The notes beneath the pieces were generated by a model, which saw only the letters and a program-made list of their open reading frames with translations, was not told where the DNA came from and did no database searches. Below are positions 55,387-64,000 of a DNA stretch of 64,000 bases, piece after piece. Source of the DNA: Arenimonas sp. SCN 70-307 (GTDB lineage: Bacteria; Pseudomonadota; Gammaproteobacteria; Xanthomonadales; Xanthomonadaceae); assembly GCF_001724815.1 (NCBI RefSeq), contig NZ_MEDO01000008.1, positions 1 through 64,000 on the forward strand, written 5' to 3'. Positions within the stretch are counted from its first letter, which is position 1. Each line of letters starts with the position of its first letter. A program made the position numbers and the translations under genes.

Positions 55387-56628
55387 ATGGTGCAGCACAG
55401 CTTGGAGCAGGACGTGGCAAAGCAGAACGAGACCGGGGCCCCCGCCAACGAGGAATCGACGCGGGAAGCAGAACTTGAAACCGGCCTGCAGACGGTCTCG
55501 GCGGAGGCCGCACCCACCGCGGCACCGGCCGCACCCGCCGCGGGCCAGCAGGCCCCCAAGGACCTGACCAAGCTGCAGGTTCAAAAGGCCTGCTCGCGTG
55601 GCCTCGCCGGCTGGCTGGGCATGAACCGCCTGTCGCTGGCCATCACCTCCTACCAGACCGGGCGCATCTACCTCGTCGGCAGCGACCAGCAGGGCCGCGT
55701 GTCCTTCTTCGAGCGCATCTTCGAGCGCGCCATGGGCGTGGTGGGCAATGCCCAGCGCATCTATCTCGGCGGCCTCTACCAGCTGTGGCGCTTCGAGAAC
55801 GTGCTGCGTCCGAACGAAGTCATCCACGGCCGCTTCGACAAGTGCTACGTGCCGCGCAACGCGCAGACCATCGGCGACCTGGACATCCACGAGCTGGGCA
55901 TCTGCGCCAACGGCAAGGTGGTGTTCGTCAACACCAAGTATTCCTGCCTGGCCGAGCTGAGCCTCACGCACAGCTTCAAGGCGATCTGGAAGCCCAAGTT
56001 CATCAGCAAGCTCGCCCCCGAGGACCGCTGCCACCTCAACGGCCTGGCCATGGTGGACGGCAAGCCCAAGTACGTCACCGCGGTGTGCAAGAGCGACACC
56101 GTCGACGGCTGGCGCGACCGCCGCCAGGACGGCGGCGTGGTGATCGACGTCGAGACCGACGAGATCGTCTGCGAAGGCCTGTCCATGCCGCACTCGCCGC
56201 GCTGGGCCAACGGCAAGCTCTGGGTGCTCAACGCCGGCACCGGCCACCTGGGCTGGGTTGATTTCGAGACGAAGAAGTTCGTGCCGCTGTGCTTCGTGCC
56301 GGGCTTTGCGCGCGGCCTGTCGATCAGCGGCAACATCGCCGCGGTCGGCCTGTCCAAGCCGCGCAACCAGCGCTTCGAGGGCCTGCAGCTCGACGAGGAA
56401 CTGCGCAAGCGCGATGCCGAGCCCTGGTGCGGCGTCCAGATCATCTCGCTCACCAACGGCGACGTGCTCAACTGGATCCGCTTCGACGGCGACATCACCG
56501 AAATCTTCGACATCAGCTTCCTGCACAACGTGCGCAACCCGATGATGATCGGCCTGCGCACGCCCGAGATCCGCGACCTGATCACCTTCGAATCGGCCCT
56601 CGAACAGCCCCCGGAGTCCGCGCCGTGA
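55387..56628 (+). CDS. TIGR03032 family protein of unknown function
   Basis: LSLAITSYQTGRIYLVG...GDLDIHELGICANGKVVFVNTKYSCLAELS...LAPEDRCHLNGLAMVDGKPKYVTAV...GLSMPHSPRWANGKLWVLNAGTG. Alternative GTG start at 55414. Confidence 0.88.
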   Translation: MVQHSLEQDVAKQNETGAPANEESTREAELETGLQTVSAEAAPTAAPAAPAAGQQAPKDLTKLQVQKACSRGLAGWLGMNRLSLAITSYQTGRIYLVGSDQQGRVSFFERIFERAMGVVGNAQRIYLGGLYQLWRFENVLRPNEVIHGRFDKCYVPRNAQTIGDLDIHELGICANGKVVFVNTKYSCLAELSLTHSFKAIWKPKFISKLAPEDRCHLNGLAMVDGKPKYVTAVCKSDTVDGWRDRRQDGGVVIDVETDEIVCEGLSMPHSPRWANGKLWVLNAGTGHLGWVDFETKKFVPLCFVPGFARGLSISGNIAAVGLSKPRNQRFEGLQLDEELRKRDAEPWCGVQIISLTNGDVLNWIRFDGDITEIFDISFLHNVRNPMMIGLRTPEIRDLITFESALEQPPESAP

Positions 56629-57062
56629 ACCGCCTGCCGATGCTCGCCGCCTTCCTCGTGCTTGCCCCCGCCCTCGCCGTGGCCCAGGCCAGCCCCGCGG
56701 CCGCGCCGCAGGAGCTGCCCGCGGACGCGATGTTCCGGGCCTGGGACAGCAACAAGGACGGCGCGCTGTCGAAGGAAGAATTCCGCGCCGGCTGGGCCGG
56801 CCTGCGCCAGCGCGCCGCCGCCGACGCCGAGGCCCGCCTGCGCGTGCAGTTCGACCGTGCCGATGCCAACGACGACCAGGGCATCGACGCCAACGAGTAC
56901 AAGTCGCTGCTGCTGGTGCGTCGCGCCGGCGATGCCGCGCCGCCGCTGTCGCGCTTCGACGCCAGCAAGGATGGCAAGCTGCAGTTCCCGGAATACCTGG
57001 TGATGGTGCAGGAGCTGGCCCAGCGACCGGCTGCGCCTGCCGCGACGGAAGGCAGCCGATGA
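56625..57062 (+). CDS. Secreted EF-hand domain protein
   Basis: Signal peptide; DSNKDGALSKEEF, DRADANDDQGIDANEY, DASKDGKLQFPEY; GTGA overlap with the upstream stop. Confidence 0.85.
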   Translation: MNRLPMLAAFLVLAPALAVAQASPAAAPQELPADAMFRAWDSNKDGALSKEEFRAGWAGLRQRAAADAEARLRVQFDRADANDDQGIDANEYKSLLLVRRAGDAAPPLSRFDASKDGKLQFPEYLVMVQELAQRPAAPAATEGSR

Positions 57063-57568
57063 GCTTCAAGATCACCGCGGTCTGGAAGAAGGTCACGCCG
57101 GAGCTCAAGCAGGAGCTGCGTGAGTTCTGGGAGCGCAACCAGGCACTCGCCACCGGCGAGCAGGCCGACATGCGCGCCGAGCAGGCGGTGTGCATCGGTC
57201 GCGACAAGGACGGCAAGATCTGCGCGGTGGGCACCGCGCAGCTGCGCATCCTGCCGCGCCTGCGCCAGCCGACCTATTACTACCGCCAGTTCTTCGACCC
57301 GTCCATCCGCGGCCAGCAGCAGACGGTGCCCTTCGCCAAGCGCGTGGTGAAGGCGCTGCAGGAATACAACGCCAAGCTGCCCGAGGCCGAGTCCATCGGC
57401 CTGGTGGTCGAGCTGCAGAACAAGATGCTCGCCGGCCGCTACGCTTTGGCGCACCATCCCGAACAGGGGTTCACCTTCATCGGCTATTCGCCGCGCAACT
57501 GCCCGATGTTCGTGACCTACTTCGAGGGCGCGACGCTCAAGCCGCCGGCACCGCTGCGCCGCGCGTGA
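57059..57568 (+). CDS. Uncharacterised protein, possibly GNAT-like fold
   Basis: 169 aa MSFKITAVWKKVTPELKQELREFWERNQALATGEQADMRAEQAVCIGRDKDGKICAVGTAQLRI...; ATGA overlap with the EF-hand gene. Confidence 0.65.
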   Translation: MSFKITAVWKKVTPELKQELREFWERNQALATGEQADMRAEQAVCIGRDKDGKICAVGTAQLRILPRLRQPTYYYRQFFDPSIRGQQQTVPFAKRVVKALQEYNAKLPEAESIGLVVELQNKMLAGRYALAHHPEQGFTFIGYSPRNCPMFVTYFEGATLKPPAPLRRA

Positions 57569-58374
57569 GCCGGCTGCTGCTGGCCCTGCTGCTCGCCCTG
57601 GCGCCGCTGGCCGGCGCCAGCGGCTTCGACGAGGTCCACGCCGCCCGTGTCGCCGGTACGATCACCGTCGACGAGCGCGGCGTGGTGACCGAGGTGGCGA
57701 TCGACCGCAGCAAGCTGGGCGACGAGGTGATGTCGGGCCTCGAGGATCAGGTTCGCGGCTGGCGCTTCGAGCCCGTGCTCGACCAGGGGCAGCCGACCCA
57801 GGCCAGGCTCAGGCTGTCCGCGGACCTGCTGGCCTTCCGCCAGCGAGGCACCGAGGGCCTCGCGCTGGCCGTGTCCCGCGCCCGGTTCTCCCTGCAGCCC
57901 GCCGCGACGGAAGCCCGGCCCCTTGCCCAGCCGGCCTATCCGCCCGACGCCGCCTCCCAGGGGATTGGCGCCGACGTCACCTTGATGGTGCGCGTGGGCG
58001 AGGGCGGGAAGGCCGAGGACGCGGCCGTGGCCAGCCTGATGCTCATGGGCGAGCGGGCGGGCGCGCCCGCTTCCAGGGAGCGCCACGCGGCGCGGTTCGC
58101 CCGCTCGGCCACCGAGGTGGCCGGGCGCTGGCAGTATCCCTGGGCCAAGGCCGGCGAGACCATCGAAGTGAATGTGCGCTACACCCCGCCGGGCTTCGAC
58201 GGCCGGCGCTGGGTGCGTGCCTTCCCCATCGGCGTCGACGCGCCGGACTGGGCCGTGCAGGCGATGTCCGCGGAGACGCCGCCGCGCGCGTCCGTCGCCG
58301 GCATGGAAGTATCGAGCGGCGTGCGCCTGCAGACCCGGTTGGGCTCGATCCTGCCGGTGCCATCGGCCGACTGA
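57565..58374 (+). CDS. Secreted protein with TonB C-terminal-like domains
   Basis: Signal peptide; VAGTITVDERGVVTEVAIDRSKLGDEVMSGLEDQVRGWRFEPVLDQGQP and a second YPPDAASQGIGADVTLMVRVGEGGKAEDAAV segment; GTGA overlap. Confidence 0.65.
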   Translation: MSRLLLALLLALAPLAGASGFDEVHAARVAGTITVDERGVVTEVAIDRSKLGDEVMSGLEDQVRGWRFEPVLDQGQPTQARLRLSADLLAFRQRGTEGLALAVSRARFSLQPAATEARPLAQPAYPPDAASQGIGADVTLMVRVGEGGKAEDAAVASLMLMGERAGAPASRERHAARFARSATEVAGRWQYPWAKAGETIEVNVRYTPPGFDGRRWVRAFPIGVDAPDWAVQAMSAETPPRASVAGMEVSSGVRLQTRLGSILPVPSAD

Positions 58375-58410
58375 GCCGCCGCCGCACCGCGCCTGCGCCA
58401 CGGCAAAAGA

Positions 58411-58434
58411 AAAGCCGGCCCGAAGGCCGGCTTT
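58411..58434. terminator. Bidirectional stem-loop terminator between convergent genes
   Basis: aaagccggcc-cgaa-ggccggcttt between the TonB-like CDS (+) and rho (-). Confidence 0.8.
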
Positions 58435-58456
58435 CCCTTGCGCGTTGGCCGGGGCC

Positions 58457-60142
58457 TCAGCGCTTCATCGACTGGAAGAACTCGTCGTTGGACTTGGTGG
58501 TCTTCATCTTGTCGAGCAGGAACTCCATGGCCGCCAGCTCGTCCATCGGGTGCAGCAGCTTCCGGAGGATCCAGATCTTCTGCAGCATGTCCGGCTCGAT
58601 CAGCAGCTCCTCGCGGCGGGTGCCGGAGCGATTGATGTTGATGGCCGGGTAGACGCGCTTCTCGGCGATGCGGCGGTCGAGGTGCACTTCCGAGTTGCCG
58701 GTGCCCTTGAACTCTTCGTAGATCACCTCGTCCATCTTCGAGCCGGTGTCGACCAGCGCGGTGGCGATGATGGTCAGGCTGCCGCCTTCCTCGACGTTGC
58801 GGGCCGCGCCGAAGAAGCGCTTCGGGCGGTGAAGGGCGTTGGCGTCCACGCCGCCGGTGAGCACCTTGCCCGAGCTCGGCACCACGGTGTTGTAGGCGCG
58901 GGCCAGGCGGGTGATCGAGTCGAGCATGATCACCACGTCCTTCTTGTGCTCGACCAGGCGCTTGGCCCGCTCGATCACCATCTCGGCGACCTGCACGTGG
59001 CGCGCGGCCGGCTCGTCGAAGGTCGAGGAGATGACCTCGCCGCGCACGGAGCGCTGCATCTCGGTCACTTCCTCGGGGCGCTCGTCGATCAGCAGCACGA
59101 TCAGGTGCACGTCCGGGTGGTTGTACAGGATGGCCTGGGCCACGTTCTGCATCAGCATGGTCTTGCCGGCCTTGGGCGGCGAGACGATCAGGGCGCGCTG
59201 GCCCTTGCCGATCGGCGACATCAGGTCCATCACGCGGCCGGTGATGTCCTCGCTCGAACCGTTGCCGCGCTCAAGGCGGAAGCGCTCGCGCGGGAACAGC
59301 GGCGTGAGGTTTTCGAACAGCACCTTGCCCTTCGACGCCTCCGGCGGCTCGCCGTTGATGGTGTCGACGATGTTGAGCGCCACGTAGCGCTCGCCGTCCT
59401 TGGGGCTGCGGATGCGGCCGGCGATGTGGTCGCCGGTGCGCAGGTTGAAGCGGCGGATCTGGCTGGGCGAGATGTAGACGTCGTCCGGGCCGGCCAGGTA
59501 GCTGGCGTCGTCGCTGCGCAGGAAGCCGTAGCCGTCGGGCAGGATCTCGAGCACGCCGTCGCCGGCCACGCCCTGCGGGTGGCGGGTGAGCACCTTGAGC
59601 AGGGCGAAGTTGACGTCCTGCTTGCGCATGCGCGCCACGCCCTCGTGGAGGCCGAGCTTGTCGGCGATCTCCAGCAGCTTGTGCGCGGGCATGCGCTTGA
59701 GGTCGTTGAGGCTGTAGGTCGGGAAGTCCGGCGGCAGCTGCGGCAGCGGACGGTCGTTCTGGCCGCCGCCGCCATTGCCGCCATTGCCCTGGTTGCCGGC
59801 GCCGTCGTCGTCGTCGCGCGGACGGTCGCGGTCGCGGAAGCGGTCGCGCTTGTCACGGAAGCGGTCGCGGCGGTTGCGCCGGCCCTCGCGCTGGCGATCG
59901 CCGCTCTGGCCGCCTTCGTCCTGGCCGCCCTGGGACTGGGGATTGCCGCCGCCCTCGTTGCCGCCACCGCCACCCTCGCCGCCACCGCCGGAGCTTTCAG
60001 CGGCGGGCGCGCGTTCGGGGGCCGGGGCCGCGGCAGTTGCCGGGGACTCGGGAGCCTGGGTTTCAGCAGCGGCGCGCGGCTTGCGCGGACGCTTCTCGGC
60101 GCTGGCGCCGGAGTCGGTTTCGTTTTCGGACACAGGATTCAC
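58457..60142 (-). CDS. rho: Transcription termination factor Rho with long disordered N-terminal extension
   Basis: [75 protein letters not shown], preceded by ~145 aa of low complexity. Confidence 0.97.
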   Translation of the reverse strand: MNPVSENETDSGASAEKRPRKPRAAAETQAPESPATAAAPAPERAPAAESSGGGGEGGGGGNEGGGNPQSQGGQDEGGQSGDRQREGRRNRRDRFRDKRDRFRDRDRPRDDDDGAGNQGNGGNGGGGQNDRPLPQLPPDFPTYSLNDLKRMPAHKLLEIADKLGLHEGVARMRKQDVNFALLKVLTRHPQGVAGDGVLEILPDGYGFLRSDDASYLAGPDDVYISPSQIRRFNLRTGDHIAGRIRSPKDGERYVALNIVDTINGEPPEASKGKVLFENLTPLFPRERFRLERGNGSSEDITGRVMDLMSPIGKGQRALIVSPPKAGKTMLMQNVAQAILYNHPDVHLIVLLIDERPEEVTEMQRSVRGEVISSTFDEPAARHVQVAEMVIERAKRLVEHKKDVVIMLDSITRLARAYNTVVPSSGKVLTGGVDANALHRPKRFFGAARNVEEGGSLTIIATALVDTGSKMDEVIYEEFKGTGNSEVHLDRRIAEKRVYPAININRSGTRREELLIEPDMLQKIWILRKLLHPMDELAAMEFLLDKMKTTKSNDEFFQSMKR

Positions 60143-60288
60143 CTCGCGAACGCGAGCGTGTGGAGGAAGGGGGTGAGGCGAGACATCGGCGCCCGGGGCG
60201 CCCGAATGGCCTTCAAACTAACACCGGCGGGGGCGGCCAGACAAGCCGCCGCCCGCCCGGGCCCCGGCGCGGCCGGGGCAGGGGGCGC

Positions 60289-60615
60289 TCAAAGCGCCTT
60301 GTCGACGAACTGCGCCAGCTGGGCCTTGCCCACGGCGCCGACCTGGGTCGAGTGCACCTTGCCGTCCTTGAACAGCATCAGGGTCGGGATGCCGCGCACG
60401 GCGTACTGGCGCGGGGTCTGCGGGTTGTGGTCGATGTTGATCTTCACCACCTTCACCTTGCCGGCGTAGGTGTTGGCCATCTCGTCGACGATGGGGCCGA
60501 TCATCTTGCAGGGGCCGCACCACTCGGCCCAGAAATCCACCAGCACGGGCGTGTCGGACTTGAGTACCTGGGCCTCGAAGTCGGTGTCACCCACATGAAG
60601 CACCTGGTCGCTCAT
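60289..60615 (-). CDS. trxA: Thioredoxin
   Basis: [37 protein letters not shown]. Confidence 0.97.
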   Translation of the reverse strand: MSDQVLHVGDTDFEAQVLKSDTPVLVDFWAEWCGPCKMIGPIVDEMANTYAGKVKVVKINIDHNPQTPRQYAVRGIPTLMLFKDGKVHSTQVGAVGKAQLAQFVDKAL

Positions 60616-60785
60616 GCGTCAAACTCCTGATTTTCTTGGGGTAGCAGCCGGTCCCGGCCGCCGTTGGGGTAAACTGGGGCGCTTTAAATGACAATTCAAC
60701 CGCCATCGGCGGCGCCCGCCTGAGGCCAGTTTGCGACCCTCCGGGCCAGCCGCGCAAGCGCAGAGACGCGCATCCAGGGAACACA

Positions 60786-62501
60786 ATGTCCGACAAACCG
60801 CTGACTGATATCGCTTTTTCCAACTTCGAGCTGCACCCGGCGCTGCTCTCCGGTCTCGAAAGCGCGGGCTTCACCCGCTGTACGCCCATCCAGGCCCTGA
60901 CCCTGCCCATCGCCCTGCGCGGCGGCGACGTCGCCGGCCAGGCCCAGACCGGCACCGGCAAGACCCTGGCCTTCCTGGTCGCGCTGATCAACCGGCTGCT
61001 CACCCGCCCCGCGCTGGCCGACCGCAAGCCCGAGGACCCGCGCGCGCTCATCCTGGCGCCCACCCGCGAGCTGGCCATCCAGATCCACAAGGACGCGGTG
61101 AAGTTCGGCTCCGAGCTCGGCCTGCGCTTCGCGCTGGTGTACGGCGGCGTCGACTACGACAAGCAGCGCGAGCTGCTGCAGCAGGGCGTGGACGTCATCA
61201 TCGCCACCCCCGGCCGCCTGATCGACTACGTCAAGCAGCACAAGGTCGTCTCCCTGCACGCCTGCGAAGTCTGCGTGCTCGACGAGGCCGATCGCATGTT
61301 CGACCTGGGCTTCATCAAGGACATCCGCTTCCTGCTGCGGCGCATGCCGATCCGCACCGAGCGCCAGACCCTGCTCTTCAGCGCCACGCTCAGCCACCGC
61401 GTGCTGGAGCTGGCCTACGAGCACATGAACGAGCCCGAGAAGCTGGTCGTCGAGACCGAGACCATCACCGCCGCGCGCGTGCGCCAGAAGGTCTACTTCC
61501 CGGCCGACGAAGAGAAGATCCCGCTGCTGATCGGCCTGCTCACCCGCTCCGAGGGCCATCGCACGATGGTCTTCGTCAACACCAAGGTCTGGGTCGAGCG
61601 CGTGGCCCGCTCGCTGGAGAAGGCCGGCTTCCGCGTCGGCGTGCTCAGCGGCGACGTGCCGCAGAAGAAGCGCGAGTCCCTGCTGGCGCGCTTCCAGAAG
61701 GGCCAGCTCGACATCCTGGTGGCCACCGACGTGGCCGCCCGCGGCCTGCACATCGACGGCGTCTCGCACGTCTACAACTACGACCTGCCCTTCGACGCCG
61801 AGGACTACGTGCACCGCATCGGCCGCACCGCGCGCCTGGGCGCCGAGGGCGACGCGATCAGCTTCGCCTGCGAGCGCTACGCCATGTCGCTGCCCGACAT
61901 CGAGTCCTACATCGAACAGCGCCTGCCGGTCGAGCAGGTCACCCCGGACCTGCTGGTGCCGGTGCCGCGCGCGCCGCGCCCGGTGGTCGAGGGCGAGGAC
62001 GCCGGCGACAACGAGAGCGTCAGCGCCATCTATCGCGAAGTGCGCGAAGCCAAGGCCGCCGAGGACGAAAAGCGCGGCCGCGGTGGCCGCAGCGGCGGTC
62101 GCGACGGAGGGCGCGGCGAGCGCCCGGGTTCGCGTTCCGGCCCGCGCTCCGGCCCGCCGCGCGAGCGCAAGCCGCGCAGCGAATCCGCGCCGGCCGACGC
62201 CCAGGCCGAGCTCCCGCTCGAGCGCCCGGCCCAGCGCCCGGCGCCGTCCTCGCCGATGCAGGACGACCCGAACGCGCCGGCCCGCAAGCGCCGCCGTCGT
62301 CGCCGCGGCCGTCCGGTGGAGGGCGCCGGTGCCGAGGGCGCCTCGCCGCGCAAGGACGGGGAGGCTCCGCGCAAGGAGGGCGGCCGCCGCAAGCCGGACG
62401 CGCCCGCCGCCGCGCCGCAGGAGAACAAGCCCTCGCTCTTCGGCCGCATCAAGGCCGGCCTGAGCAAGCTGGTCAAGCGCAGCCCGCCCGCCAAGCATTG
62501 A
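60786..62501 (+). CDS. rhlB: DEAD-box RNA helicase RhlB-like, with R/G-rich C-terminal tail
   Basis: [45 protein letters not shown]; neighbour of trxA-rho. Confidence 0.92.
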   Translation: MSDKPLTDIAFSNFELHPALLSGLESAGFTRCTPIQALTLPIALRGGDVAGQAQTGTGKTLAFLVALINRLLTRPALADRKPEDPRALILAPTRELAIQIHKDAVKFGSELGLRFALVYGGVDYDKQRELLQQGVDVIIATPGRLIDYVKQHKVVSLHACEVCVLDEADRMFDLGFIKDIRFLLRRMPIRTERQTLLFSATLSHRVLELAYEHMNEPEKLVVETETITAARVRQKVYFPADEEKIPLLIGLLTRSEGHRTMVFVNTKVWVERVARSLEKAGFRVGVLSGDVPQKKRESLLARFQKGQLDILVATDVAARGLHIDGVSHVYNYDLPFDAEDYVHRIGRTARLGAEGDAISFACERYAMSLPDIESYIEQRLPVEQVTPDLLVPVPRAPRPVVEGEDAGDNESVSAIYREVREAKAAEDEKRGRGGRSGGRDGGRGERPGSRSGPRSGPPRERKPRSESAPADAQAELPLERPAQRPAPSSPMQDDPNAPARKRRRRRRGRPVEGAGAEGASPRKDGEAPRKEGGRRKPDAPAAAPQENKPSLFGRIKAGLSKLVKRSPPAKH

Positions 62502-62517
62502 GGTTTATCCTCGCGCC

Positions 62518-63204
62518 ATGGCCCTGCTGCGCTTCGACAACGTCACCAAGTCCTACCCGGGCACCCCGCCGGCGCTGAGCGAGGTCAGTTTCGCGGTGGA
62601 GGAGGGCGAGATGCTCTTCGTCACCGGCCACTCCGGCGCCGGCAAGTCCACCCTGCTGCGCCTGGTGCACCTGTCCGAGCGCCCCAGCCGCGGCACGGTG
62701 CTGGTGAACGAGCGCAACCTGGCCAAGGTGCGCGGCCGCAAGGTGCCGCTGCACCGCCGCCAGGTGGGCGTGGTGTTCCAGGACCACCGCCTGCTCACCG
62801 ACCGCAGCATCTACGACAACGTGGCGCTGCCGCTGCTGATCGCCGGCACGCCCGGTGCCGAGGTCGGCAAGCGCGTGCGCACGGTGCTCGACAAGGTCGG
62901 CCTGGGCGGGCGCGAGCGCGCGCTGCCCCTGCAGCTTTCCACCGGCGAGCAGCAGCGCGTGGGCATCGCCCGCGCCATCGTCGCCCAGCCGCAGCTGCTG
63001 GTGGCCGACGAGCCCACCGGCAACCTCGATCCGCAGCTGGCGGCCGAGATCATGCAGCTGCTGGCCTCGCTGCCGGCGCTGGGCACCACCGTGATGATCG
63101 CCAGCCACGACCTGGCCCTGGTCAAACGCATGCGCCGGCGCGTGCTGGTGCTCGACCACGGCAAGCTGGTGGACGACATCTCGCCCGAGGACCTGGCGGC
63201 ATGA
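62518..63204 (+). CDS. ftsE: Cell division ATP-binding protein FtsE
   Basis: MALLRFDNVTKSYPGTPPALSEVSF...GHSGAGKSTLLRLVHLSERPS...LSTGEQQRVGIARAIV. Confidence 0.96.
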   Translation: MALLRFDNVTKSYPGTPPALSEVSFAVEEGEMLFVTGHSGAGKSTLLRLVHLSERPSRGTVLVNERNLAKVRGRKVPLHRRQVGVVFQDHRLLTDRSIYDNVALPLLIAGTPGAEVGKRVRTVLDKVGLGGRERALPLQLSTGEQQRVGIARAIVAQPQLLVADEPTGNLDPQLAAEIMQLLASLPALGTTVMIASHDLALVKRMRRRVLVLDHGKLVDDISPEDLAA

Positions 63205-64000
63205 GCAAGCCCGAAGCCCGCGCCAAACCGGCCGCGGCCGAACGCGTGCGCGCCGGCGGCCTCGGCGGCCGCCTGCGCGCCTGGCGTGAACAGCATCTGT
63301 ACTCCCTGGTCTCCAGTCTCGGCCGCCTGCTGCAGCGGCCGGTGGCCACGGCGCTCACCGTCGGCGTGATGGCCGTGGCCATCGCCCTGCCGCTGGGCCT
63401 GGCGCTGGCGCTGGGCAACCTCGAGCGCTTCTCGGGCAGCGTCAGCGAATCGCGCGAGATCGGCGTGTTCCTCGCGCCGGGCGTCGACGCCGCGCGCGCC
63501 GGGGCCCTGGCCGGCGAGCTGGCCCGGCGGCCCGACGTGGCCGGCGTGGCGGTGCGCACGCCCGACGAGGGCCTGGCCGAGTTCAAGGCCATGAGCGACC
63601 TGGCCGGCGCGCTCGACGTGCTCGAAGGCAACCCGCTGCCCTTCGTGCTGGTGGTCCAGCCCGCCGGCAGCGACGACGGCAGCGCGCTGGCGGCCTCGCT
63701 GCGCGAGCTGCCCGAAGCCGAGGTGGTGCAGCACGACGCCGTCTGGCGCCAGCGCCTGTCGGCCTGGCTGGCCTTCGGCGAGCGCGTGGTGCAGGTCGTG
63801 GGCCTGCTGCTGGGCCTGGGCGTGCTGCTGGTGGTGGGCAACACGGTGCGCCTGGACATCGGCGCGCGCAGCGAGGAAATCGCCGTGCTCCAGCACCTGG
63901 GCGCCACCGACGGCTTCGTGCGCCGCCCCTTCCTTTATCTCGGCGCCTGGTACGGCCTGGCCGCCGGGCTCGCGGCCCTGGCCCTGCTGGCCGTCGCCGG
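63201..64000 (+). CDS. ftsX: Cell division protein FtsX (truncated by window end)
   Basis: MSKPEARAKPAAAERVRAGGLGGRLRAWREQHLYSLVSSLGRLLQRPVATALTVGVMAVAIALPLGLALAL... ATGA overlap with ftsE; no stop before 64000. Confidence 0.93.
   Translation, partial: MSKPEARAKPAAAERVRAGGLGGRLRAWREQHLYSLVSSLGRLLQRPVATALTVGVMAVAIALPLGLALALGNLERFSGSVSESREIGVFLAPGVDAARAGALAGELARRPDVAGVAVRTPDEGLAEFKAMSDLAGALDVLEGNPLPFVLVVQPAGSDDGSALAASLRELPEAEVVQHDAVWRQRLSAWLAFGERVVQVVGLLLGLGVLLVVGNTVRLDIGARSEEIAVLQHLGATDGFVRRPFLYLGAWYGLAAGLAALALLAVA

Noticed and set aside
48992-55534. 2180-aa open frame antisense to the autotransporter
   Set aside because: His/Asp/Val/Gly-rich product without domain, start context or RBS. The sense frame has clear autotransporter architecture; this is a by-product of GC-rich repeat codons that lack antisense stops.

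Overview
This is a high-GC chromosomal segment that looks like a Xanthomonadales/Lysobacterales-type gammaproteobacterium. That lineage call is an inference from gene content (XanB2-like chorismatase, paired REPs with the GTAGGAGCGCCTTCAGGCGC core, an sX13-like RNA after polA); no rRNA is present. Most of the window is housekeeping: rpmB-rpmG, rsmG-parA-parB, hemB-aroE, prlC, ltaE, xth, a uvrD-family helicase, polA, hemF, rho/trxA/rhlB and ftsEX (ftsX is cut by the window end). Accessory content includes a GAF-GAF-GGDEF-EAL protein, an incomplete oligopeptide ABC transporter, a TRAP transporter whose parts lie in two convergent blocks, a chagasin-like inhibitor, two S9 peptidases and a large membrane-anchored ankyrin protein. 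The most interesting items are: (1) a ~9 kb co-directional locus (49.1-58.4 kb) with a ~2075-aa autotransporter made of ~27-29-aa repeats, followed by TIGR03032, EF-hand, unknown and TonB-like genes, the last four translationally coupled; (2) a probable solitary integron-type gene cassette (DUF4234-like membrane protein plus a ~58-bp attC-like site) inside a CGGATAGACA repeat array, with no integrase in view; (3) an sX13-like sRNA with three C-rich loops between polA and hemF; (4) REP pairs whose central hairpin shows compensatory base changes; (5) a low-GC secreted protein with a cysteine-dense C-terminal tail. Coordinates come from the supplied ORF track plus manual reading of starts and stops. 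Family assignments rest on recognised motifs, not database searches.
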